This document shows, one piece after another, positions 44,386 through 53,114 of a stretch of DNA of 64,000 nt. Each line of letters begins with the position of its first letter. Position 1 is the first letter of the stretch. Source of the stretch: Microvirga massiliensis. Lineage in GTDB: Bacteria > Pseudomonadota > Alphaproteobacteria > Rhizobiales > Beijerinckiaceae. Where the stretch lies: positions 103,019-167,018 of the forward strand of contig NZ_LN811365.1 in NCBI RefSeq assembly GCF_001006805.1, in the 5' to 3' direction. Both the position numbers and the translations under genes were made by a program. A model generated the notes under the pieces. That model did no database searches and was not told the DNA's origin. It worked only from the letters and a program-made list of their open reading frames with translations.

Positions 44386-45114
44386 ATGCTCGACGTATCT
44401 CTCCCTGCAGCGGCGCTCGGTGGTTTGATCAGCTTTCTGAGCCCCTGCGTATTGCCTCTCGTCCCGCCCTATCTCTCCTTTCTCGCTGGAACGACCGTTG
44501 CCGAGTTGCATGAGGGTGGCGACCGGCAGGTGCGGCAGCGGGCGGTAAGGGCCGCGCTCCTCTTCGTTGCGGGCTTCACGACCGTGTTCGTCATCCTCGG
44601 TGCGACCGCCTCGGTGATCGGACAGGTCATCCGGCAGCATCTGATGCTCCTGAGCACGGCTGCCGGGGTCGCCATCATCATCATGGGCCTGCATTTTCTG
44701 GGCGTCTTCCGGATCGGCATGCTCTATCGAGAGGCACGCCTGCAGGTCGGGCGTCCGGCGGGGGCCTGGGGAGCCTATGTGATGGGGCTCGCCTTCGCGT
44801 TCGGGTGGACGCCCTGTATCGGGCCGATCCTCGCGGCCATCCTCGCTGTTGCCGGATCCGAGACGAGCGTCGGCCGTGGAGCGCTGCTCCTCGGGGTCTA
44901 TTCGGCGGGGCTCGGAATCCCGTTCGTGCTCGCCGCCTTCGCGATGCGCCCGCTTGCTGCTCTGATGTCCGGGATGCGAGCACGGTTCGCCCTCATCGAA
45001 CGGACGATGGGAGTGCTGCTGGTTGTGACCGGATTCGGCTTCCTCGCCGGCTGGATCACCGATGCCAGCTTCTGGCTGCTCGAGACGTTCCCGGCGCTCG
45101 CTCGCCTCGGATAG
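44386..45114 (+). CDS. ccdA: CcdA-type thiol-disulfide transporter
   Basis: A 242-residue inner-membrane protein with six spans. It carries the two conserved cysteines in GGLISFLSPCVLPLVPPYLS and FAFGWTPCIGPILAAILAVA, which pass reducing equivalents from thioredoxin to periplasmic proteins such as CcmG in cytochrome c maturation. No other ccm genes are near. It starts 93 bp from the divergent P1 peptidase gene. Confidence 0.93.
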   Translation: MLDVSLPAAALGGLISFLSPCVLPLVPPYLSFLAGTTVAELHEGGDRQVRQRAVRAALLFVAGFTTVFVILGATASVIGQVIRQHLMLLSTAAGVAIIIMGLHFLGVFRIGMLYREARLQVGRPAGAWGAYVMGLAFAFGWTPCIGPILAAILAVAGSETSVGRGALLLGVYSAGLGIPFVLAAFAMRPLAALMSGMRARFALIERTMGVLLVVTGFGFLAGWITDASFWLLETFPALARLG

Positions 45115-45181
45115 CTACTGCTGCGCATCGTGGCCCGGCGAGGCGCCGGCACTGCCGCCGATCCGGCTTCGTTCGGACGAC

Positions 45182-45210
45182 AAAAAAACCCGCCCCGGAA
45201 GGGGCGGGCT
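45182..45210 (-). terminator. Rho-independent terminator of the liv operon
   Basis: Stem CCCGCCCC / GGGGCGGG with a four-base loop, flanked on the left by seven A residues that become a T run on the minus strand. It lies 27 bp after the stop of the binding-protein gene, and also between it and the convergent ccdA gene. Confidence 0.9.
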
Positions 45211-45236
45211 CTTCGCGATGGTTCGAGGCAAAGCCG

Positions 45237-46364
45237 TCAGTCGGCGACCTCGTTTCCTGCGTAATCGATCTTGCCGTCGGGACCCTTCTTCCACGTATAC
45301 ATGACGTAGTCCGGACGCGTGATATCGCCCTTCTTGTCGAAGGAGAGTTCGCCGAGCACGGTCTTGTAGGGCTTACCTTCCCGAATGATCTCCGACATCT
45401 TCTTCGGGTTCACGCCCCCCGCCTGCTTCGCCGCATCGACGAGGATCTGCACCGCAGCGTAGCTGTAGAGGGTGTAGGCTTCCGGCTCGTAGTTCTTGGC
45501 CTTGAACTTCGCCACGGCGTCCTTGGCGGCCGGGTTCTTTCGCGGATCGGGCGCGAAGGTCATGAGCGTTCCGTCGGCACCGGGACCGGCGATCGAGACG
45601 AACTCTGCCGAGACGATGCCGTCACCGGACATGAGCGGCGCTTGCAGGCCCTGGTCGCGCATCTGGCGAATGATCAGACCGGCTTCCGTGTGGAGTCCGC
45701 CGAAATAGACGACGTCGACATTCGCCTGCTTCAGCTTGGACACGAGCGCCGAATAGTCTTTCTCACCCGGATTGATGCCCTCGTACAGCACCTCCTTCAG
45801 ACCCTTCGCGTTCATCGCCTTCTGGGTCTCGTCGGCCAAGCCCTTCCCATAGGGTGTCTTGTCGTGGATCACCGCGACCTTCTTGCCCTTGAATTTGTTC
45901 GCGAGATAGGCGCCCGCAACTGCGCCCTGCTGGTCGTCGCGACCGCAGGTGCGGAAGGTGTTCCACAGGCCACGGTCGGTGAACCGGGGGTTCGTGGAGG
46001 CCGGGGAGATCTGGATCATGCCCGCCTCTTCGTAGACCTCCGAAGCGGGGATCGAGACACCAGAGTTGAAGTGGCCAACCACCATCTTCACGCCCTCGGC
46101 CGCGAACTTGTTCGCGACGGAAACGCCCTGCTTCGGATCCGAGACGTCGTCGCCGATCACCAATTCCAGCTTCTGGCCATTGATGCCACCGGCGGCATTG
46201 ATGTCCTCCACGGCCTGTTCGGCGCCGTTCTTCATTTGCGCTCCGAAAGCGGCATTCGGTCCGGTGATCGGGCCCGCGACGCCGATCTTGATCTGCGCCT
46301 GAGCCATGCTCGAGAACGCAAGGCCGAGACCGAGCGCGACGCCGGTCAACAGCATTTTCTTCAT
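45237..46364 (-). CDS. livK: Branched-chain amino acid ABC transporter binding protein
   Basis: A 375-residue periplasmic Leu/Ile/Val-type binding protein. It has a signal peptide (MKKMLLTGVALGLGLAFSSM, cleaved at AQA-QIKI), then IKIGVAGPITGPNAAFGAQM and KNGAEQAVEDINAAGGINGQ. The ATG has GAGGAG seven bases upstream. It is the last gene of the liv set on the minus strand and has its own terminator. The ligand within the Liv family (amino acid, urea, amide or aromatic acid) is not certain. Confidence 0.94.
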   Translation of the reverse strand: MKKMLLTGVALGLGLAFSSMAQAQIKIGVAGPITGPNAAFGAQMKNGAEQAVEDINAAGGINGQKLELVIGDDVSDPKQGVSVANKFAAEGVKMVVGHFNSGVSIPASEVYEEAGMIQISPASTNPRFTDRGLWNTFRTCGRDDQQGAVAGAYLANKFKGKKVAVIHDKTPYGKGLADETQKAMNAKGLKEVLYEGINPGEKDYSALVSKLKQANVDVVYFGGLHTEAGLIIRQMRDQGLQAPLMSGDGIVSAEFVSIAGPGADGTLMTFAPDPRKNPAAKDAVAKFKAKNYEPEAYTLYSYAAVQILVDAAKQAGGVNPKKMSEIIREGKPYKTVLGELSFDKKGDITRPDYVMYTWKKGPDGKIDYAGNEVAD

Positions 46365-46477
46365 TAGGCTACTCCTCTGGTGGTTCTTGAGGCCCGAAAG
46401 GGCTGGTTCGGCGGTCGTGGCCGCCGTCCGAGCGTCATCATGCCGCATTCTGCGCATAAGTCACGCCGGATTCAGAA

Positions 46478-46843
46478 TTATCGAGACGCACTCTCGGCGC
46501 CTTTGGCTCGCCAGCTGAAGAGGCCGGTTCGTTCGTAAAGCCAGCGATACTGTGTCGTCATCTGCCGCGCGCGCGTGTACCGGTATCCGAGAGATCCGAT
46601 CAGCAGCACCACGATCGCATCGATCACATAATAATGGAGCGAGAGGAGAGTGCCGTCGAAGAGGGCGAAGTGGATGAAGCGCACTGCCGCAGCGAGAATC
46701 AGGAGATACGCGATGAGAACGCCATAGGGTCGCCATGTCACCGCCATGGCCCGGCCGGTCATCCAAGCCGCCCAGCCACCCATCGTCACGGTGACGAGGA
46801 GGAAGAGCCAGATCGACGGCTCTTCGTAGAGTATGCCCTGCAT
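46478..46843 (-). CDS. Small membrane protein of the liv operon (DUF6867-like)
   Basis: A 121-residue protein with three or four spans (SIWLFLLVTVTMGGWAAWMT, GVLIAYLLILAAAVRFI, YVIDAIVVLLIGSLGYRYT) and a basic C-terminus (TTQYRWLYERTGLFSWRAKG). Its ATG overlaps the livF stop by one base (TAATG), so translation is coupled. I believe this is the DUF6867 family found beside liv genes in Hyphomicrobiales, from memory. An accessory role in the transporter is inferred only from position. Confidence 0.78.
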   Translation of the reverse strand: MQGILYEEPSIWLFLLVTVTMGGWAAWMTGRAMAVTWRPYGVLIAYLLILAAAVRFIHFALFDGTLLSLHYYVIDAIVVLLIGSLGYRYTRARQMTTQYRWLYERTGLFSWRAKGAESASR

Positions 46844-47616
46844 TAGTGCCGCCCTCCTTCGAGGTAGGCTGCCCGTACCTGCGGATTGCTCAGCAGCTCT
46901 TGTCCGGTTCCGGACAACGTGATCGTCCCGGTCACCATCACGTAGCCGCGATGCGCAAGCTTCAAGGCATGATAGGCATTCTGCTCGACGAGGAACACCG
47001 TCATCCCGTCACGCTTGTTCAATTCTCGGATCACGTCGAAGATCTGTTTCACGACGAGGGGCGCGAGTCCGAGGGAGGGCTCGTCGAGAAGGAGGAGCCG
47101 GGGACGGCTCATCAGCGCGCGAGCGATCGCGAGCATCTGCTGCTCACCGCCGGAGAGGGTGCCTCCGCGCTGATGGAGCCTCTCCTTCAGACGCGGAAAG
47201 ATCGTGCAGACCCGTTCGAGATCCTCGTCGAAATGCGCCGCATTGTTGATCGAGGCACCCATCTGGAGATTTTCGAAGACGCTCATGCGCGGGAAGATGC
47301 GCCGCCCTTCGGGAGATTGCGCGATCGACATGCGCGCAATTTCATGGGTGGGGACACGTGTGATGTCGCGTCCCGCAAATGTGATCGTTCCCTCGCGCGC
47401 GCGGGGGTTGCCGAAGATCGTCATCATCAATGTCGACTTGCCGGCGCCGTTGGCGCCGATGATCGTCACGATCTCCCCTTCGTAGATGTCGAGATCAACG
47501 CCTTTCAGGGCAACGATATTACCGTAATAGGTCTTGACCCCGCGGATCGTAAGCAGCGGCGGGCGTGCCGTCCGGCTGGCTTGGTCGGCCAGAACATTGG
47601 TGTCGGCGACGCTCAT
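46843..47616 (-). CDS. livF: Branched-chain amino acid ABC transporter ATPase LivF
   Basis: A 257-residue ATPase. Walker A GANGAGKST, signature LSGGEQQMLAIARAL, Walker B LLLLDEPSLGL and the LivF-type end EQNAYHALKLAHRGYVMVTG are all present. The start (MSVADTNVLADQ) is the first plausible ATG; the ribosome site is poor. A 175-base gap containing a palindromic repeat separates it from livG, unlike the tight spacing elsewhere in the operon. Confidence 0.95.
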   Translation of the reverse strand: MSVADTNVLADQASRTARPPLLTIRGVKTYYGNIVALKGVDLDIYEGEIVTIIGANGAGKSTLMMTIFGNPRAREGTITFAGRDITRVPTHEIARMSIAQSPEGRRIFPRMSVFENLQMGASINNAAHFDEDLERVCTIFPRLKERLHQRGGTLSGGEQQMLAIARALMSRPRLLLLDEPSLGLAPLVVKQIFDVIRELNKRDGMTVFLVEQNAYHALKLAHRGYVMVTGTITLSGTGQELLSNPQVRAAYLEGGRH

Positions 47617-47669
47617 GGATGTACCCGTACATAACGTGGCGTTTCCCTCCCCACTCGGACGCTCCCACA

Positions 47670-47766
47670 AGGGGCGAGGTGATGTGCGAGCGGCCGCCTC
47701 TTCACCTCTCCCTCGAGGGAAGAGGTCGACGCCCGAAGGGCGGCGGGTGAGGGTGGCAGCGCTGCG
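47670..47766. repeat. Intergenic palindromic repeat, family C, copy 2
   Basis: GGGGCGAGGTGATGTGCGAG, then the hairpin CCTCTCCCTCGAGGGAAGAGG, then GTCGACGCCCGAAGGGCGG and GTGAGGGTGGCAGCGCTGCG. The module order equals copy 1 at 4-97. It sits inside the liv operon between livG and livF, where it may trim or stabilise the message. Confidence 0.7.
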
Positions 47767-47791
47767 GAACGAGCGATTGGCGCACCCGTGC

Positions 47792-48634
47792 TCATGCACC
47801 GACCTCCGCCTCGACTTCGGAAACTTCGTCGTCCTCGACACCGAGATAGGCGGCGATGACGCGGGCGTCGTCCTTCACCTCGGTCGGCGTGCCATCAGAG
47901 ATCTTCGTGCCGTAATCGAGGACGACCACATGGTCCGAGATCCCCATCACAACCGACATGTCGTGCTCGATCAGGAGGACCGACGTATTGTCGTCTTTGC
48001 GGATCGACAGCAGCAACTCGTTCAATTGATGACTCTCGCGCGGATTGAGGCCCGCTGCCGGCTCGTCGAGGCACAGGAGCGTCGGTTCGGTGCACATCGC
48101 CCGGGCGATCTCGAGCCGGCGCTGATCACCATAGGGCAGATCGCCGGCAGGATCGTCGGCTCGGCCGATGAGATTAATCCTTTCGAGCCACGCCATGGCT
48201 CGCTCGATCGCCCGGCGCTCGGCCGTACGGTATCCGCCCACGCCGAGAATGCCGAGCACGGTGAAACCCGACGCGAGCATCAGCGGGTTGTGCTGCGCGA
48301 CGAGGAGGTTCTCGAGTACGGTCATCCCCGAGAACAAGCGAATGTTCTGGAATGTCCGGGCGACCTTCGCGCGCCAGTTGATGCTGTGACCTGGCAGGCG
48401 CTCGAGGAAGAACTGATCGCCCGATGCGGTTCGCAGTGAGAGCATGCCTTCCGTCGGCTTATAGAAGCCGGTGATGCAATTGAACACCGTCGTCTTGCCG
48501 GCGCCGTTCGGTCCGATGAGCGCCGTGATGTCGCCGCGGCCGACCCGGAACGAAAGATCGTTGACAGCGACCAAGCCACCGAAGCGCATGGTGAGGTGTT
48601 GGACATCCAGCACCGGATCGTTGTCCCAGCGCAT
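47792..48634 (-). CDS. livG: Branched-chain amino acid ABC transporter ATPase LivG
   Basis: A 280-residue ATPase with Walker A GPNGAGKTT, FNCITGFYKPTEG, the LivG insertion VLENLLVAQHNPLML, signature LPYGDQRRLEIARAM, Walker B LLCLDEPAAGL and the end LLIEHDMSVVMGISDHVVVL. Its ATG shares one base with the livM stop (TGATG) and has GGAGGGAC upstream, so it is coupled to livM. Confidence 0.95.
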   Translation of the reverse strand: MRWDNDPVLDVQHLTMRFGGLVAVNDLSFRVGRGDITALIGPNGAGKTTVFNCITGFYKPTEGMLSLRTASGDQFFLERLPGHSINWRAKVARTFQNIRLFSGMTVLENLLVAQHNPLMLASGFTVLGILGVGGYRTAERRAIERAMAWLERINLIGRADDPAGDLPYGDQRRLEIARAMCTEPTLLCLDEPAAGLNPRESHQLNELLLSIRKDDNTSVLLIEHDMSVVMGISDHVVVLDYGTKISDGTPTEVKDDARVIAAYLGVEDDEVSEVEAEVGA

Positions 48635-50034
48635 CAACCGTGTCCCTCCTTCACGAGGGATCCGGAAATCGCCTTGCGCTCCTTCAGCACGACAGAAGGC
48701 TGGCGGTTGGCTACGAGGCCTCGTGGCCGCCACACCATCATGGCGACCATGCCGAGACCGAAGAGCAGCAACCGGTATTCGTTGGGATCGAAGCCTGCAC
48801 CGAAGACCGCCTTCAGGAAGTCCAAATTGCGCAGGATCTCGGGTCCGCCGACGAGGACCACCGCACCGATCGCAACGCCGATCTGCGAACCCATTCCCCC
48901 GAGGACGACGATCGCGAGAATGATCGCGGATTCGAGGAAGTTGAAGCTCTCCGGTGACACGAAGCCCTGACGTACCGAGAAGAACGCGCCGGCAAAGCCG
49001 CCGAACATCGCGCCCATGGCAAATGCGGTCAGCTTCGTGTTCGTCGTGTTGATGCCAAGCGAGCGGCAGGCGATCTCGTCTTCGCGAAGTGCCTCCCAGG
49101 CCCGTCCGACGGGGAGCCGACGCAGCCGCATCGTCACGAAATTCGTGATGAGGGCGAGCGCGAGGATCAGGTAGTACAGGAAGATGATGCGGTGCATCGC
49201 ATCGAATGTCAGCCCGAATGTCGCCGCGAAGCCGTTATCGCTCGAGTTGAAGGGAATCCCGAAGAAGCTGACGCGCGGGATCGACGAGATGCCGGCACCA
49301 CCATTGGTCAGAGCGACCCAATTGATCAGCACGAGCCGGACGATCTCGCCGAAGGCGAGCGTCACGATGGCGAGATAGTCGCCACGCAGACGCAGGACCG
49401 GAAATCCCAACAGGACGCCCCAGAAGGCAGCAAGCGTTCCCGCCAGCGGCAGGCAGATCCAGAAGGAGAGGCCAAACGTGGTCGACAGCAGCGCATACGA
49501 ATAGGCGCCGACTGCATAGAAGGCCACATATCCGAGGTCGAGAAGGCCAGCGAGGCCGACCACGATGTTCAGGCCCCAGCCGAGCATCACATAGGTGAGG
49601 ATCAGGATGCCGAGATCCACCCAGTAGCGTGACTCGCTCAGGCCGCCCTGGACGAAATAGACGATCACGGGAAAGGTGAGCGCAATACCCAGGAAGATCG
49701 GCACGCCGGCAGTCGAGAGAAACCGGCCGAGGCTGCTGGCGACCCGCGATGGTCCGGAGGCGCCCCTCGCTTCTCGGGTCGCGTGGAAAGCCTCTATGGC
49801 CAGACGGCCTGCGAAAGCGATGGCGCAAAACAGGGCGACGAGGCCCCAGCGCGGCGTCAGAAAGAGATCGGCGCCGCTCTGGTCCGTCCGATAAGCGATG
49901 ATCGGAAACGAGAGCCCGAGGGTCAGGAGAGCTGTCAGCGCGGCATGCTTGACGGCTGCTGCGAGATCGAAGGTGGGCCGCACCACGGCGGTGGCCGACG
50001 CCGCGATGGTCGTTGAGGTGGTCGATGCCGTCAT
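48634..50034 (-). CDS. livM: Branched-chain amino acid ABC transporter permease LivM
   Basis: A 466-residue inner-membrane permease, long for LivM because of an N-terminal ~110-residue part with extra spans (AALTALLTLGLSFPIIAYRT; GLVALFCAIAFAGRLAIEAF). The core has GLNIVVGLAGLLDLGYVAFY, LRLRGDYLAIVTLAFGEIVR and GRAWEALREDEIACRSLGIN. It starts 12 bp after livH. Confidence 0.95.
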   Translation of the reverse strand: MTASTTSTTIAASATAVVRPTFDLAAAVKHAALTALLTLGLSFPIIAYRTDQSGADLFLTPRWGLVALFCAIAFAGRLAIEAFHATREARGASGPSRVASSLGRFLSTAGVPIFLGIALTFPVIVYFVQGGLSESRYWVDLGILILTYVMLGWGLNIVVGLAGLLDLGYVAFYAVGAYSYALLSTTFGLSFWICLPLAGTLAAFWGVLLGFPVLRLRGDYLAIVTLAFGEIVRLVLINWVALTNGGAGISSIPRVSFFGIPFNSSDNGFAATFGLTFDAMHRIIFLYYLILALALITNFVTMRLRRLPVGRAWEALREDEIACRSLGINTTNTKLTAFAMGAMFGGFAGAFFSVRQGFVSPESFNFLESAIILAIVVLGGMGSQIGVAIGAVVLVGGPEILRNLDFLKAVFGAGFDPNEYRLLLFGLGMVAMMVWRPRGLVANRQPSVVLKERKAISGSLVKEGHG

Positions 50035-50046
50035 GGCTTGCTCGTC

Positions 50047-50967
50047 CTAGACCTTCTCGACTTCCGGTCGACCCAAGATGCCCGAGGGCATGAAGATCAG
50101 GACGATCGCAAGGATCGAGAACGCAGCGACATCCTTGTATTCGATGGAGAAATAGGCCGACCAGAGCGTCTCGATCAGTCCGATGATGAGACCGCCCAGC
50201 ACGGCGCCAGGCAGGGATCCGATGCCGCCGAGCACGGCGGCCGTGAAGGCCTTGATCCCAGGAACGAACCCGTCCGCGAAGCTCACGACCCCGTAATAGA
50301 GGAGATACATCGTGCCTGCGACTGCTGCGAGTGCGGCGCCGATTACGAAAGTCAGCGAGATCGTGCGGTCCACGTCTATTCCCAAGAGGGCCGCCATCCT
50401 CCGGTCCTGCTCGCAGGCGCGTTGCGCTCGCCCGAGAGAGGTGTTCTGGACGATGTACCAGAAGATTCCGAGAAGCAGCGCGGTCGCGAACATGATCACG
50501 ATCTGCTTGTAGGAGAGCGCCACGGCATAACCGCTCGCACCTTCCCAGAGCACGATGACGTCCTGGACCATCGGGGGAGTCGGCTTGTTGCGAGCGCCCT
50601 GGGCGACCTGGACGAAGTTGGCGAGAAAGATCGAGACGCCGATGGCCGAGATCAGGGGCGCCAGCCGGAAAGAGCCCCGCAAGGGCCGGTAGGCGAGCCG
50701 CTCCAACGTCCAGCCCCACAGGGAGGTGAAGGCCATCGAGACCAGGAGAACGATCAGGAGCGCCAGCGCAACGGACCCTATCCCGAGCAGGGTGGTGAGG
50801 ATAAGGAAAGTGATCAGAGCGATGAAGGCGCTCAGCATGAACACGTCGCCGTGAGCGAAGTTCACCATGCCGATGATGCCGTAGACCATCGTGTATCCGA
50901 TGGCGATCAGCCCATAGATTGAGCCGAGGGTCAGCCCATTGATGAGCTGTTGAACAAAAACTTCCAT
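50047..50967 (-). CDS. livH: Branched-chain amino acid ABC transporter permease LivH
   Basis: A 306-residue inner-membrane permease that starts the operon livH-M-G-F. It has QQLINGLTLGSIYGLIAIGY, GIIGMVNFAHGDVFMLSAF and the coupling loop RAQRACEQDRRMAALLGIDV. The 219 bases upstream separate it from the divergent flavin reductase gene and must hold both promoters. Confidence 0.95.
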   Translation of the reverse strand: MEVFVQQLINGLTLGSIYGLIAIGYTMVYGIIGMVNFAHGDVFMLSAFIALITFLILTTLLGIGSVALALLIVLLVSMAFTSLWGWTLERLAYRPLRGSFRLAPLISAIGVSIFLANFVQVAQGARNKPTPPMVQDVIVLWEGASGYAVALSYKQIVIMFATALLLGIFWYIVQNTSLGRAQRACEQDRRMAALLGIDVDRTISLTFVIGAALAAVAGTMYLLYYGVVSFADGFVPGIKAFTAAVLGGIGSLPGAVLGGLIIGLIETLWSAYFSIEYKDVAAFSILAIVLIFMPSGILGRPEVEKV

Positions 50968-51186
50968 ATCCGCCCTAAGCCCCCTCTGGAGGGGAATTAT
51001 GATTGTGGTCCGACCTCAGCCTCCTTGTAACATCGAGGCCAAAGGGTCGAAAGGTGGCGGGTTCTAGCAAAAGGACTAAGGAACCACAACGACCCTGCCG
51101 GCGGCCCATGGGCTTCCCTTCGGCGCGGGTAGCACTTATCTCGGGCCCGTCTGCGCCGTGTCCGGAATGCGCAGCGCGAGATCTTG

Positions 51187-51708
51187 ATGCCTGAGAGACC
51201 CACCACGACCCCGCCGGACCTGCGCGGGGCGCTTGATCCCCATCTGTTCCGCGAAGGCATGAGCCGGGTGGCCGGAGCCGTGCACATCGTAGCAACCGAT
51301 GGGCAGGCCGGTCGGGCAGGCTTCACCGCGACTGCGGTGGCGCCAGTGACGGATCAGCCCGCCTCTCTCCTCGTCTGCATCAATGCGGCCGGGCGCTCGG
51401 CGCGATCCGTGCAGGCAAATCACGCCTTCAGCGTCAACACACTTTCGGCCGGGGATCAGGCCATCGCAGACATCTTTGCCGGGCGCGCCGGGCTGGAGGG
51501 GCGAGATCGTTTTTCGGTGGGCTCCTGGGACACCCTCGAAACCGGGTGTCCTGTCCTCACTACCGGCCTCGTCGCCTTCGATTGCCGCCTGATGGATTCC
51601 CGCCTCGTCGCGACGCATTTCGTGATCATCGGCGAGATCGTCGCCATTCGACTCGGGCAGGCGGCGCCGGCGCTGGTCTACAGCAATCGCTCCTACCACG
51701 CTCTTTAG
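51187..51708 (+). CDS. Flavin reductase-like (RutF/HpaC type) FMN-binding protein
   Basis: A 173-residue protein of the flavin_reduct fold: FREGMSRVAGAVHIVATDG, GFTATAVAPVTDQPASLLVC and FSVNTLSAGDQAIADIFAG. Members reduce FMN with NADH for partner monooxygenases such as HpaB or RutA. No such monooxygenase lies nearby; the next genes are the cox cluster 200 bp downstream, same strand. The ATG was preferred over the TTG just before it. Whether it belongs to that cluster is open. Confidence 0.85.
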   Translation: MPERPTTTPPDLRGALDPHLFREGMSRVAGAVHIVATDGQAGRAGFTATAVAPVTDQPASLLVCINAAGRSARSVQANHAFSVNTLSAGDQAIADIFAGRAGLEGRDRFSVGSWDTLETGCPVLTTGLVAFDCRLMDSRLVATHFVIIGEIVAIRLGQAAPALVYSNRSYHAL

Positions 51709-51907
51709 AGAAAGCGCTTCGGCACCGAAAGACCCGTGGCTCCAGGCTGGCTGTCGGGGCATGGCCGAATCGGAAGCCCGACGAATCGCCTGGCGAGTCG
51801 GCTCCGCGTCTCTGGCTCGCGCTTCCCTCCGTCAGCCGACTGGCACTTTGGTGCCGGGCCGTTAGAGTGATGCCCTCTCACGAAGGGCAGCAGAACGGAG
51901 ATTCGAC

Positions 51908-52369
51908 ATGGCCATGACGATGCAAGGCGAGGTAACGCTGCCGGCGGAACGGGCGCGGGTCTGGGCTGCGCTGAACGATCCCGAAGTCCTGAAAGCCTGC
52001 ATCCCGGGCTGCCAGGAACTCGAGAAGGTGAGCGACACTGAGTTCGCCGCAGTCGCGAAGCTGGCGGTGGGACCTGTCAAGGCGACCTTCAAGGGCAATG
52101 TCATACTCTCCGACATAGACGCGCCGAACGGCTACACGATTACCGGCGAAGGGCAGGGGGGTGTGGCCGGATTCGCGAAAGGTGGCGCGAAGGTGCGCCT
52201 CGCCGAGGCGGAGGGCGGAACGCAGTTGAGTTACGATGTCGAGGCGCAGGTTGGCGGCAAGATCGCGCAACTGGGCGGGCGCCTCATCAACGGCGTCGCG
52301 AAAAAGTATGCCGACCAGTTCTTCGGCAATTTTGCCAAGCTCCTCGCTCCGGCCGAAAATGCCGCCTGA
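51908..52369 (+). CDS. coxG: CoxG-like SRPBCC protein
   Basis: A 153-residue START/SRPBCC-fold protein with MQGEVTLPAERARVWAALND, PEVLKACIPGCQELEKVSD and VAGFAKGGAKVRLAEAEGG, the CoxG pattern. In Oligotropha CoxG helps tether CO dehydrogenase to the membrane; this one lacks the long C-terminal extension of full CoxG and ends soon after AKKYADQFFGNFAKLLAP. It precedes the hydroxylase genes by 174 bp. Confidence 0.88.
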   Translation: MAMTMQGEVTLPAERARVWAALNDPEVLKACIPGCQELEKVSDTEFAAVAKLAVGPVKATFKGNVILSDIDAPNGYTITGEGQGGVAGFAKGGAKVRLAEAEGGTQLSYDVEAQVGGKIAQLGGRLINGVAKKYADQFFGNFAKLLAPAENAA

Positions 52370-52543
52370 ATCCGCGCTTTCGGCGGTCAATTCGCGAGAT
52401 GACGGTCCTTGACCGCCAATTCAGGCCGGTTCACATTCCTTTTCGACGCGTTGAGCCCGCGTGCTCCGTCTCACGAATGACATGCCCGTCCCGGGCTCCG
52501 GCAATAAGGTCGGCATTCAGGCTGACCAGGAGGAGGAGAACTC

Positions 52544-53038
52544 ATGACCACCGTTTCGATGACGGTGAACGGTCAACCCGTCACCGCTGATATCGAACCG
52601 CGCACTCTTCTCGTCACGTTCCTGCGCGAGAATCTTCGCCTCACGGGCACCCATGTCGGCTGCGACACGAGCCAATGCGGCGCCTGCGTCGTCCATCTCG
52701 ACGGCGAGGCCGTGAAATCCTGCACGGTCCTCGCGGTTCAGGCGCAAGGGAGTTCGGTCACGACCATCGAAGGGCTCGCCACGGACGGAGAACTGCATCC
52801 CATGCAGGCAGCGTTCCGCGAGAACCATGGCCTGCAGTGTGGTTTCTGCACGCCCGGCATGATCATGTCGGCCGTCGACATCGTCAGGCGCAAGGGCAAG
52901 GACCTCGACGAGGCGACTATCCGCGCCGAGCTCGAAGGCAATCTTTGCAGATGCACGGGCTACCACAACATCGTGAAGTCGATTGCCGCCGGGGCTCAGG
53001 CCATGGCGCAGGCGCCGCTTCAGCAGGCAGCCGAATGA
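52544..53038 (+). CDS. coxS: Molybdenum hydroxylase small subunit (2Fe-2S), CoxS-like
   Basis: A 164-residue subunit carrying two [2Fe-2S] clusters. The plant-type cluster motif is GCDTSQCGACVVHLDG...SC (about residues 43-65) and the second is CGFCTPGMIMSAVDIV with CRCTGYHNIV (about 103-146). It passes electrons from the molybdenum site to FAD. It has GGAGGAG six bases before the ATG. The gene order S-L-M differs from Oligotropha coxMSL. Confidence 0.95.
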   Translation: MTTVSMTVNGQPVTADIEPRTLLVTFLRENLRLTGTHVGCDTSQCGACVVHLDGEAVKSCTVLAVQAQGSSVTTIEGLATDGELHPMQAAFRENHGLQCGFCTPGMIMSAVDIVRRKGKDLDEATIRAELEGNLCRCTGYHNIVKSIAAGAQAMAQAPLQQAAE

Positions 53039-53114
53039 TCGGACCCGCGCCCCAGGCGCGGGTTCTTGCATTTCGAGGACAACGCCCGCGAGAGGCAGCC
53101 CAGGAGGACTTCGC

